Origin: Pseudomonas oryzihabitans
GTDB taxonomy: Bacteria > Pseudomonadota > Gammaproteobacteria > Pseudomonadales > Pseudomonadaceae
Assembly: GCF_001518815.1 (NCBI RefSeq)
Contig: NZ_CP013987.1
Span: 2,316,501-2,380,500 of the forward strand
Direction of reading: 5' to 3'
Length of the DNA: 64,000 nt
A model generated the notes under the pieces. That model ran no database searches. It was given only the letters and a program-made list of their open reading frames with translations, and was not told the origin of the DNA. This document shows positions 57,603 to 64,000 of this stretch, in pieces. Both the position numbers and the translations under genes were made by a program. The number at the start of each line of letters is the position of its first letter. The first letter of the stretch is position 1.

Positions 57603-58420
57603 GGCTTGCGTCCTCCAGTGATGAGCATCAATGACAGCACGGTCAGAAAGATCGCGATGATCGGCAGGGCGATGACGTAAGGCGCCTCCGCGTAATAGGG
57701 CAGCAACTCGGTGATCATCAGCCCCAGCTCCGCCGTGGGTGGCCGCACGCCGATACTGACGAAGCCCAGAGCGGCAATGGCCATGATGGTCGAGGCGGCG
57801 CCGAAGGCTGCGATGGTCAGCAGCACCGGTGCCAGCTGTGGCCAGAGGTGACGGCGTACGATGTAGACGGGACCGAAGCCCAGCAGCTGGCTGGCGAACA
57901 CCGCCGGCGAGGCCAGCACGGTGCGCGACAGGGCGCGGGTCATGCGGAAGTATTCCACCCACAGCACCAGGGCCACGGCGCTATAGAGCGCGACGAAAGA
58001 CCCGGGAAATACCGCGACGATCAGCAGTACCAGCAGCAACCCCGGCAAGGCCAGGAACAGCTCGGCCAGCCCACCCAGCAGCTTGTCGACCAGACCGCCC
58101 TTCCAGGCGGCGAGGATCCCTAACAGCACACCAGGGATGGCGGCGGTACAGACACTGATGAAGGCCAGCCCCAGGGAGAAGCGGATGGCCACCGACAACC
58201 GGGCCAGCATGTCGCGCCCCAGGTGGTCGGTACCGAAGGGATAGGCGCTGCTGGGTGCCGCGAGGATCGCCATATAGTCCTGGCGGGCGATGTCGCCTTG
58301 CCAGAGCAGCGGGGTCAGCACCGCGAAGGCGACCAGGGCTCCCAGCAGGCTCAGACCCAGCCAGCGGGCGGAGGATTTTACCGGTGGCGCCGCCAGGGCG
58401 GCGGTAGCGTCCAGATTCAT
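57599..58420 (-). CDS. peptide/nickel-type ABC permease (DppC-like)
   Basis: A 273-residue inner-membrane permease. An N-terminal helix (LGLSLLGALVAFAVLTPLL) is followed by GTDHLGRDMLARLSVAIRFSLGLAF (about residues 63-87), the DppC/NikC-type motif, and an EAA-like loop in FRMTRALSRTVLASPAVFASQLLGFGP. Its ends overlap both neighbouring genes by ATGA, a tight polycistron. Confidence 0.92.
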   Translation of the reverse strand: MNLDATAALAAPPVKSSARWLGLSLLGALVAFAVLTPLLWQGDIARQDYMAILAAPSSAYPFGTDHLGRDMLARLSVAIRFSLGLAFISVCTAAIPGVLLGILAAWKGGLVDKLLGGLAELFLALPGLLLVLLIVAVFPGSFVALYSAVALVLWVEYFRMTRALSRTVLASPAVFASQLLGFGPVYIVRRHLWPQLAPVLLTIAAFGAASTIMAIAALGFVSIGVRPPTAELGLMITELLPYYAEAPYVIALPIIAIFLTVLSLMLITGGRKP

Positions 58421-59352
58421 GCGTTTCTCCCGCGCGGATCGATCAGGTGGTTGGCGAGATCGACGAGGGTATTGAGGATGACGAACAGCAGGCCCATCGC
58501 CAGGGCGGTCCCCTGCACCATGGGCACGTCGCGCTGGACGATGGCATGGACCAGGCCGTGGCCAATGCCCGGCCAGGCGAACAGCGTCTCTACCACCACC
58601 ACGCCCTCGATGAGATACACCAGCTGTACCCCGAGGTAGGTCACCACCGGCACCCCGATGTTGCGCAGGCCATGGCGCAGGAACACGCTGGCGCCTCTCA
58701 GCCCCTTGAGTCGGCCAAAGCTGTAGTAGGCGGATGCCGCCACCTCCACGGTGGCATCCCGGGCAACCCGGGAAGACACGGCCGCCAGGCCCAGTGCCAG
58801 GGTCAACGTGGGCAACACGCTGTGCCAGAAGGTGCCGTGCCCAGCCGCCGGAAACAGCTTCCAGGAGATGGCGAACAGCAGCACGAAGATCACGCCCAGA
58901 ACGAATTGCGGCAGCGCCCGGATGGCGGTGGTCAGCACCAGCAGGCCGCGATCCAGCACACTGCCCGGACGCAGACCCGCCACCACGCCCAGCGGCGGCC
59001 CGATCAGTAGCGACAGGCAGACGGCGCCAATGGCCAGGCGGATGGAGCTACCTAGCTCATGGGCAACGACGTCCATCACCGGCTTACCGGACACCAGCGA
59101 ATGCCCGAGATCCAGGGTCAGCAGATCGCCGATCCAGGTAAAAAAGCGCCAGAGCAGCGGCTGATCGAGATTAAGTTCGGCCCGCACCGCCTCGGCGGCG
59201 GCGGTATCCACCAGGTCGTAGCCGTAACGTCCGGCGGCGATGCGGTAGGCGGCGTCACCCGGCAGTAGATTCATGAACAGGAAGGTAAGGCCTCCGACCA
59301 CCAGCGCGACCAGGCCCGCCTGCAGCAGGCGAAAGGCGAGCAATCGGGTCAT
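58417..59352 (-). CDS. peptide/nickel-type ABC permease (DppB-like)
   Basis: A 311-residue permease with the DppB/NikB pattern. An N-terminal helix and FLFMNLLPGDAAYRIA are followed by LDLGHSLVSGKPVMDVVAHELGSSIRLAIGAV (about residues 94-125) and LKGLRGASVFLRHGLRNIGVPVVTYLG. A C-terminal FAWPGIGHGLVHAIVQRDVPMVQG is the typical ending. The ATG at 59352 forms an ATGA overlap with the binding-protein stop; an in-frame ATG at 59361 is less likely. Confidence 0.92.
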   Translation of the reverse strand: MTRLLAFRLLQAGLVALVVGGLTFLFMNLLPGDAAYRIAAGRYGYDLVDTAAAEAVRAELNLDQPLLWRFFTWIGDLLTLDLGHSLVSGKPVMDVVAHELGSSIRLAIGAVCLSLLIGPPLGVVAGLRPGSVLDRGLLVLTTAIRALPQFVLGVIFVLLFAISWKLFPAAGHGTFWHSVLPTLTLALGLAAVSSRVARDATVEVAASAYYSFGRLKGLRGASVFLRHGLRNIGVPVVTYLGVQLVYLIEGVVVVETLFAWPGIGHGLVHAIVQRDVPMVQGTALAMGLLFVILNTLVDLANHLIDPRGRNA

Positions 59353-60890
59353 TGGGTCCACCGCATCTTGCTCAGGCCGAAGGTGCGCTCGAAGGGATCG
59401 ATGGCGGCGCCTTCGACGGCATTGGAGACCGCCATGGTCTGGCGGTACCAGGCCACGGGAATCACCGGCAGGTCCTTTTGCACCTGGGCAATGGCGGCAT
59501 AGCGGTGGCGCTGTTGCTCGGCTGGATCATCGCTGGCCAGCAGCGCGGCCAAGGCCTGGTCGAAGGCAGGATTCTTCCAACCCAGCGGCCCCCATTCGGC
59601 GCCGCCGTGGCTGAAATCATTTAAGAGGGTGACCAGAGGATCGGGCACCAGGGCGAAGTTGCGGCCATAGAGCGCCAGCTGCAGTGAGCCGTCATTGTGG
59701 GCTGCCGGAATGGCGCTGGAGTTCTGCACCGCGACCTCGACATCCACGCCAACCTCCCGCAGCTGCGCCTGCAACGCGGTAGCGATCAACGGCAGCTCAG
59801 GACGATCGGAATAGGTCAGCAGCTTGAGCTTGAGAGGCTTGCCGTCCTTCTGCAGGATGCCATCGGCTCCAGGTGCCCACCCGTGCCCGGCCAGTAGCGT
59901 GCGCGAAGCGCCCGGATCGTAGGCGAGTGGCGCCAGCTCGGGGTCGTGCCAGGCAGGCACGTTCTTGGCGAACAGCTGGGTCGCCCCGGTACCCGGCGCT
60001 CGCAATACGGCGGCGGCGACTCCCTCGCGCTGGATAGCCAGACTGAGCGCCTGGCGGACCTCGACCGGCGCAGTGGCGCCAGCGCCGGAGTTGGGGGTCA
60101 GCAGCACCACCCGCGGGACCGGCTCGATCAGCACCTTGAGGCTGCTCGAGCGCTTGAGCCGGGCGATGCTCGGCGGATCGAGCTGGAATACCAGCTCCGC
60201 ATCGCCACTCTCTGCCATCAGGGTACGCGTCTCGCCCCGGCCGGCGGCCAGGTAGGTCGTCCGGGCGATTTCCGGCTTGGCGCCCCAGTAACCCGTGAAG
60301 CACTCCGCGGCCAGGCGCTGCGGCGGCTCCAGCAGCGTCAGCTGGTACGGTCCCGTGCCGATGATCTTCTGCACCTTGCCCTCGGTGTCATAGGCCGCTG
60401 GTGCCAGGATATTGGTGGAGGAATGAGCCAACAGCGCCAGCAGCGGTTTGAAGGGCTTCACCAGGCGGATCACCACCTCATTGCCTGCCGCGGTGACCGA
60501 CTCCATGCCGGCCTGCTTGAGCACTCCAGGCTTGCCCCGTGCCGCGTTCAGCGCGGCCGCCGCAGCATCGGCCGTGAGATCGCTACCGTCATGGAATTTC
60601 ACGCCCTGCCGAATGGCCAGGCGCCAGGTCAGGCCATCTGCCGACTCCGTCCAACGCTCTGCCAGTCCAGGAAGCGGCTTGCCTTTGGCGTCGGCTTCCA
60701 GCAGCGTTTCGGTGATCTGCATGCGCTGGAAGACAAAGCCCGAGATGGACGGATCCAGCCCGCCAATCTCGAAGGGGCCGACCACGTCGAAGACGCGGTC
60801 CTGGGCATTGGAAAGCGTGGGCACGAAAGCGACCAGGGTCGCCAGCGCCGAAGCCGTCAGGGCTGTACGGAAGGTGCGGGATAAAAGCAT
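59349..60890 (-). CDS. periplasmic SBP-5 binding protein of a peptide/nickel-type ABC importer
   Basis: A 513-residue extracellular SBP-5 protein. The Sec signal is RTALTASALATLVAFVPTLSNAQ (cleavage near residue 28). Next come FEIGGLDPSISGFVFQRMQITETLLEADAKGKPLPGLAERW and FHDGSDLTADAAAAALNAARG, as in NikA/DppA proteins. The ligand may be a peptide, nickel complex or metallophore. TAAGGACTG precedes the ATG. The frame extends upstream to 61112, but only this start gives a signal peptide. First gene of an operon behind a 17-base palindrome. Confidence 0.9.
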   Translation of the reverse strand: MLLSRTFRTALTASALATLVAFVPTLSNAQDRVFDVVGPFEIGGLDPSISGFVFQRMQITETLLEADAKGKPLPGLAERWTESADGLTWRLAIRQGVKFHDGSDLTADAAAAALNAARGKPGVLKQAGMESVTAAGNEVVIRLVKPFKPLLALLAHSSTNILAPAAYDTEGKVQKIIGTGPYQLTLLEPPQRLAAECFTGYWGAKPEIARTTYLAAGRGETRTLMAESGDAELVFQLDPPSIARLKRSSSLKVLIEPVPRVVLLTPNSGAGATAPVEVRQALSLAIQREGVAAAVLRAPGTGATQLFAKNVPAWHDPELAPLAYDPGASRTLLAGHGWAPGADGILQKDGKPLKLKLLTYSDRPELPLIATALQAQLREVGVDVEVAVQNSSAIPAAHNDGSLQLALYGRNFALVPDPLVTLLNDFSHGGAEWGPLGWKNPAFDQALAALLASDDPAEQQRHRYAAIAQVQKDLPVIPVAWYRQTMAVSNAVEGAAIDPFERTFGLSKMRWTQ

Positions 60891-60964
60891 GACAGTCCTT
60901 AGCAAAGCGAAAACGCCGATACCCACTGCTGACGCCAGAGCATCGGCCAAGCCAATCAAGGCGC

Positions 60965-60981
60965 ACGTTATATCATAACGT
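60965..60981. promoter_or_regulatory. 17-base palindrome resembling a Zur box
   Basis: ACGTTATATCATAACGT has perfect 7-base arms around ATC, 75 bases upstream of the SBP gene. The core GTTAT-N3-ATAAC closely matches the gamma-proteobacterial Zur consensus (GTTATAnTATAAC). It suggests zinc-limitation control of the ABC operon. Assignment is by motif only; other metalloregulators use similar sites. Confidence 0.6.
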
Positions 60982-61569
60982 TTTCGCGGGAATCTAAAGG
61001 CAATCCCTGATGGCAACATCTTGAAACAGCTAGCTAAAATCAGGCGATGGAGTTCTGGCTTTCGCCGCCCAATAACAGCGGACCTGCGCTCTGGTAGCCC
61101 TGGACGATTCACTGATGTAGGCCCGTGCAGGAAGAAAGGCCGGTATGTTCATGTGCTGAAGATGGCGTACTACAGCTAGGCGCCGTCCTGACAGGCAACT
61201 AGCGTGTCACTAGTGAGATAGCCGTCATCGAGGGCGCGGTCGTTGCTGGCATCGGCCTATCCCACGAACCGCCAAGGCGGCGTACAGACTTGCAGCGCTA
61301 AGCCCACCGCATCCCATGCTCCGCATGCGTCCCCCTCAAGCCTAAGCAGTCAGGGTCCGCTCGGAGACCGGGAAATCTTGATAGACTGTGGGCCTCTCGC
61401 GGCGCCGCCTGATCTGGGCATAGTCATTCACGCCCTTATCCCTTTCTCGCCGTGTCATCCTTTCTTCTGCTGCCGAGTGCTAGACGTTTTTTCCGAGTGC
61501 TTAGATTTAGCACTGAGCCAGGAAGACACGCCCACAGGTGCAGCACATTGCTACAAACGAAGTCTCCCA
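60982..61569. other. gap between the ABC operon promoter and the dusA fragment
   Basis: I see no gene. Open frames here lack ribosome-binding sites, and composition is mixed. Because a dusA start lies at 61570, the last ~150 bases probably are the original dusA promoter and leader. TTGCTACAAA at 61548-61557 is the inverse of TTTGTAGCAA at 61720-61729, on the other side of the fragment. Confidence 0.5.
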
Positions 61570-61662
61570 ATGCTAGCCGAAACCGCCTCAAACCCAGCAA
61601 CCACGCGCCCTGAGCCGTCCCGCCGCTTTTCCGTGGCGCCCATGATGGATCGGGCCGACTGA
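61570..61662 (+). pseudogene. dusA: 5' fragment of dusA (tRNA-dihydrouridine synthase A) cut by integration
   Basis: A 30-codon frame ends SRRFSVAPMMDRAD then TGA. RRFSVAPMMD is the conserved start of DusA, normally followed by WTDRHCRYF. The match ends abruptly after ATGATGGA (about 61642-61649), where the sequence changes to GGGCCGACTGA. The 5' part of dusA is a known target of a family of tyrosine integrases. So the fragment marks one end of an integrated element; the rest of dusA should lie at the other end. Confidence 0.82.
61621..61650 (+). mobile_element. attachment-site half (att) within dusA
   Basis: The segment covering RRFSVAPMMD, ending at the last base of dusA identity near 61650, is the region where dusA-specific integrases recombine. 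A repeat of part of it is expected at the distal junction. Exact core limits cannot be fixed without that copy. Confidence 0.65.
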
Positions 61663-61920
61663 AGCTGGAACGCCCGCCTGGCGCTGCCTCCAGAGTATCC
61701 CGTTTCGGCTCGTAGCAAATTTGTAGCAACGCCTTCTCCTTCCCTCGCCTTTTCCCTCTCTCTCACCCGCGAATCCAGCCTGTTTATTATTCGCCTCGGC
61801 CAACCTCTGGGCTTGGGCGTGTGAGCGTCTATGAACGTGCGAAAGCGTCAAAGCGAGCGAGAGACCTTTTGCGCGCAAATTGGGCGAGATCCCGGATTTA
61901 TGTTCGAGCAAGGGGATGGC

Positions 61921-62193
61921 GTTACTTCCGTTACCTGGACGCCTTTCACCGAGCTAAGGCCCGTCCTACAAGGCTTCCAGCCAATCCGGCTGCCGTTACT
62001 TTTTCGTTACTTCACCGTTCCTAAGTAACAATTTTCACTGTTACTTTTGAAAAACTGAAAACCGCTCTAAATCAATGGTTTAAGAAAAAGTAACGGTACA
62101 GGTAACGGCTGAGTAACGACCACGAAATTGGCCGCGAGCCCAGTGATGACGCGGGCTCCCTTGCCCGGCCTATCCCAAAGGAACGGAAGTAAC
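61921..62193. repeat. cluster of ten GTTAC/GTAAC pentamers (iteron-like)
   Basis: GTTAC occurs at 61921, 61930, 61995, 62006 and 62040, and GTAAC at 62025, 62090, 62102, 62113 and 62189: ten copies in 273 bases, many extended as CGTTACTT or AGTAACG. An AT-rich patch (about 62028-62090) sits in the middle. The plus-oriented copies are mostly on the left and the inverted ones on the right. This resembles an origin or partition iteron array. Function is not shown. Confidence 0.65.
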
Positions 62194-62325
62194 GCCCCGA
62201 AGCACCCCATATAGGATTTGAGCCAAGTCACGCGGTCCTGCAGGTGATATTTCAACGCCTACGCTTGACCGAACCGTAGGGTGCCGCGCAAGACTCCCCC
62301 CTTACCAAGCATAAGGACGGTAAAG

Positions 62326-62583
62326 GTGAACAGCGACGCCAGGGCGAGGCTTGCGTCTTATGTGGAAGGCTTTTTCCCATCCACATACGAGGTGGTAGTA
62401 ACCGTATACGTGCTTGAAGGAGCATCCGCTCCAATCGTCACAGTCATGGTCATGGCTCCCAACAGAGTGGTGGCCTTCCACGACGCGTATCAGCATGAAG
62501 TGCTCGACGTCTCATACATGACGAGGGTGGCTGCACACCTGGTTCAGGTCGTCCGCACAGGGCCATGCATTACACGTCTTTAA
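62326..62583 (+). CDS. small hypothetical protein in the element
   Basis: An 85-residue frame starting at GTG (62326) with AAGGA 8 bases upstream. The sequence (YEVVVTVYVLEGASAPIVTVMVMAPNRVVAFHDAYQHEV) alternates strands as in a small globular beta protein. I recognise no family, and codon use is unlike the core genes. It may be a phage accessory gene. Confidence 0.45.
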   Translation: MNSDARARLASYVEGFFPSTYEVVVTVYVLEGASAPIVTVMVMAPNRVVAFHDAYQHEVLDVSYMTRVAAHLVQVVRTGPCITRL

Positions 62584-62707
62584 AAAGCTCCAGTGGTGCA
62601 GGGATTCGCAGGTAATTCCACGTACCCAAAGCCTCCGTCTAGCCCAGTACTGGCGTGCACCAGGGCGTCGTGCAGGGCCGCAGAAAAAGCGACACATTTA
62701 GCCCGCA

Positions 62708-62726
62708 GGCGTGGCGGGGGGACGAC
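62708..62726 (+). other. candidate P2-type cohesive-end (cos) site
   Basis: GGCGTGGCGGGGGGACGAC matches the 19-base P2 cohesive end GGCGAGGCGGGGAAAGCAC at 14 positions, including GGCG and the GGCGGGG block. Immediately downstream is a GCGCGC-rich stretch, as in P2. Its orientation toward a portal gene transcribed back toward it (63822-64000) is the P2 left-end layout. The P2 sequence is from memory. Confidence 0.5.
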
Positions 62727-62940
62727 GGCGCGCGCCAGGTACAGTCTCGCGGAGTTCAGCCGGGCCGGCGGTTCATTGAACCCTCGTGAGCTCGTCCGAG
62801 GGCCTGGCGCGACTCGCCCTCTTCCTTGTGCGCTAGCACTAGCTACTCACCGGACCGGTGGTGATAGTGGCCACTGAACGTAAGGTGTGGGTCGACCTCC
62901 CATGCGTGAGGCCATTCTGGTCTCCTTGAGAGGTAGTCGG

Positions 62941-63228
62941 ATGATCATCGATATGCGTACCTGGGCCCGAATAGGCGCGTCAGGCGCAAGCCCCCGCACA
63001 ACGACCCCACTGTCGGTGCTGCAAAGCTCCATCAACAGCCTTCATTTGGCTAACCAGTCGCGGAAGGAACAACTCGAGCAGTTATCGGTGCAGGCCGTTG
63101 AGCCCGATCCTATTGAACCGCCAAATCCCGACACGCCTGGTATGCCAGGAACAACGGATGCCGATGAAGATGTCGATCCGGGTGAAGTCGATGACCAGGC
63201 CGGTGCAGGCGACCCCCTAAACCGTTGA
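62941..63228 (+). CDS. small hypothetical protein with an acidic, proline-rich tail
   Basis: A 95-residue frame; GAGAGGT lies about 8 bases before the ATG at 62941. The N-terminal half is mixed, and the C-terminal half is disordered and acidic (EPDPIEPPNPDTPGMPGTT, then DADEDVDPGEVDDQ). It has no recognised domain. Located between the putative cos and the portal gene on the opposite strand, it may be a phage accessory gene. Confidence 0.5.
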   Translation: MIIDMRTWARIGASGASPRTTTPLSVLQSSINSLHLANQSRKEQLEQLSVQAVEPDPIEPPNPDTPGMPGTTDADEDVDPGEVDDQAGAGDPLNR

Positions 63229-63398
63229 TACGAATGCGCTGGGGATCTTATTAACGCAGGCCTTTGCAGCTCCACTCTTGGCTGGCAAGGAAGCTTATCC
63301 GGTGCCGCAAAGATACAGTGGTCCATGCCTCCTCGGTGGTGGTGCGATGCTAAGAGCGGCAGTCATCTGACCCCTAACGGGGCATCCGAGGATAAAAT

Positions 63399-63749
63399 AT
63401 GTCCTTCTTCTTAAGCGGTATCGGAAACTTGCAGGTACTGCTGGACAATTGTCTTCAGCGCGAGCGTGACTATTTCAGTCAACCTGCAGGACAGCGTCGC
63501 TGCGCTGACCCATTCGTCTTCGTGCGAGCCGCACTTATTTACCGCAAGCGGCAGGACACGGGTGCCGAACGGGCAATCTGTGAGCGATGGGATCTCATCC
63601 TTCAAGATTTTGAGCGCCAGGCGCAGGCGGTAGAAATGACCGGACGTGATAACGCCCTGGCTCTGCAGCTGCGTAGCCGCAAGCAGCTGCTAGAACGGCG
63701 CGACGCGACGCAGATGCGATTGCTGCCGCGGCAACGGGAGACTGGGTAG
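63399..63749 (+). CDS. small hypothetical protein next to the portal gene
   Basis: A 116-residue, mostly helical, basic protein (ERDYFSQPAGQRRCADPFVF, then IYRKRQDTGAERAICERWDLI and a C-terminal arginine-rich helix). GAGGATAAAAT precedes the ATG at 63399, a good ribosome-binding site. I recognise no family. It is convergent with the portal gene, 72 bases away. Confidence 0.6.
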   Translation: MSFFLSGIGNLQVLLDNCLQRERDYFSQPAGQRRCADPFVFVRAALIYRKRQDTGAERAICERWDLILQDFERQAQAVEMTGRDNALALQLRSRKQLLERRDATQMRLLPRQRETG

Positions 63750-63821
63750 ACGCCTGGTTCTGATCGATAAATCAGAACGAGTAGATTCGCTATTGAGCTA
63801 GGCTAGCTCTTCGCGTAGAGC

Positions 63822-64000
63822 TTAATTTGTAGTGTTGACCAACTCATACTGCCGGAAGCGGATCACCTCCTCACCCAGCCAGTCGTTGACCTGAGTCAGC
63901 CGCGCCTGCAGCGGCTCCAGCTCATTCGCCGCATACACCTCCGCCGCCTCCTTAATCGAGCCGAAGCCGCCGGCATTCTGCGGCACGATCCCCATCAGCT
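63822..64000 (-). CDS. P2-family phage portal protein (gpQ-like), C-terminal part (5' end outside window)
   Basis: Reading the minus strand from the window edge gives 58 residues ending in TAA at 63822. MGIVPQNAGGFGSIKEAAEVYAANELEPLQ followed by QVNDWLGEEVIRF is the conserved C-terminus of P2 gpQ-type (PBSX/P2 group) portal proteins, which form the DNA gate of the capsid. The rest of the gene, and presumably the terminase and capsid genes, lie beyond 64000. Direction back toward the cos candidate agrees with P2. Confidence 0.85.
   Translation of the reverse strand, partial: LMGIVPQNAGGFGSIKEAAEVYAANELEPLQARLTQVNDWLGEEVIRFRQYELVNTTN

Larger units (their letters stand above)
61651..64000. mobile_element. 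edge of an integrated element carrying P2-like phage genes (continues past window)
   Basis: From the dusA break onward the sequence changes character. GC is lower, codon use is irregular, ORFs are small, and pentamer repeats, a P2-like cos and a P2-family portal gene appear. No integrase, repressor or replication gene is present before the portal. This is therefore either the distal end of a prophage or a degraded or satellite element. The other end is outside the window. Confidence 0.72.

Noticed and set aside
61243-61569. Upstream extension of the dusA-fragment frame
   Set aside because: Composition and lack of a start signal indicate non-coding leader; DusA homology begins only at 61570.
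62593-62877. 94-codon plus-strand frame across the cos candidate
   Set aside because: Arginine/alanine-rich low-complexity product typical of a GC-rich shadow frame, with no ribosome-binding site.

Overview
The window is GC-rich, gamma-proteobacterial chromosome that reads as a Pseudomonas. The arrangement fabI, mltD, gloB, methyltransferase, rnhA, dnaQ is typical Pseudomonas core, as are an OprD-family porin, an AraC-regulated pobA and a CrcZ-type sRNA. The particular mix (standalone aroA, acdS/acdR, a split 5-oxoprolinase operon) would fit the P. oryzihabitans/psychrotolerans group, but that is inference. I saw no rRNA, tRNA or CRISPR array.

Layout. 1-3.0 kb: end of a ferric-siderophore ABC uptake operon (two FecCD permeases, ATPase, FhuF-like reductase). 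3.0-16.2 kb: amine catabolism and uptake. It holds a LysR regulator divergent from an operon of two SDRs, a class III aminotransferase and a glutamine-synthetase-like ligase, then a TPR protein, a HAD hydrolase, a PuuB-like FAD oxidase and a complete Pot-type ABC transporter. 16.5-18.6 kb: divergent acdR/acdS (ACC deaminase) and a small hypothetical gene. 18.6-20.2 kb: hipBA toxin-antitoxin with three evenly spaced operators. 20.3-25.7 kb: LysR divergent from pxpA-accB-accC-pxpB-pxpC. 26.4-31.4 kb: aldo/keto reductase, then an AraC regulator divergent from a polyol-binding protein and a polyol SDR, without the expected ABC permeases and ATPase.

31.5-36.4 kb: a saccharopine-dehydrogenase-like gene broken by an in-frame TAA and coupled to a DUF2269 membrane protein; a strong candidate CrcZ/CrcY-family sRNA with a sigma-54 promoter and intrinsic terminator; a Tus-like replication-terminator protein; and a PhoD phosphatase. 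36.5-46.5 kb: standalone aroA, a large PAS hybrid kinase, pobR/pobA, a frameshifted TSUP permease, nudC and an HPt-like protein. 46.8-52.5 kb: core genes dnaQ, rnhA, methyltransferase, gloB, mltD, fabI. 52.5-54.4 kb: formate/nitrite-type channel, small proteins and a lone receiver domain. 54.7-61.0 kb: OprD porin and a peptide/nickel-type ABC operon behind a Zur-box-like palindrome.

61.57-64.0 kb is the edge of an integrated element. A 30-codon 5' fragment of dusA is cut off exactly in the motif targeted by dusA-specific integrases. It is followed by ten GTTAC/GTAAC pentamers, a sequence resembling the P2 cohesive end, small ORFs and the C-terminus of a P2-family portal protein that leaves the window. 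No integrase is visible on this side.

Two themes link the window. Many loci import and degrade small nitrogenous or polyol carbon sources (amines, ACC, 5-oxoproline, polyols, 4-hydroxybenzoate). A CrcZ-like RNA encoded among them would relieve Hfq/Crc repression, and the polyol-binding-protein leader carries a CA-rich Hfq/Crc-type motif.
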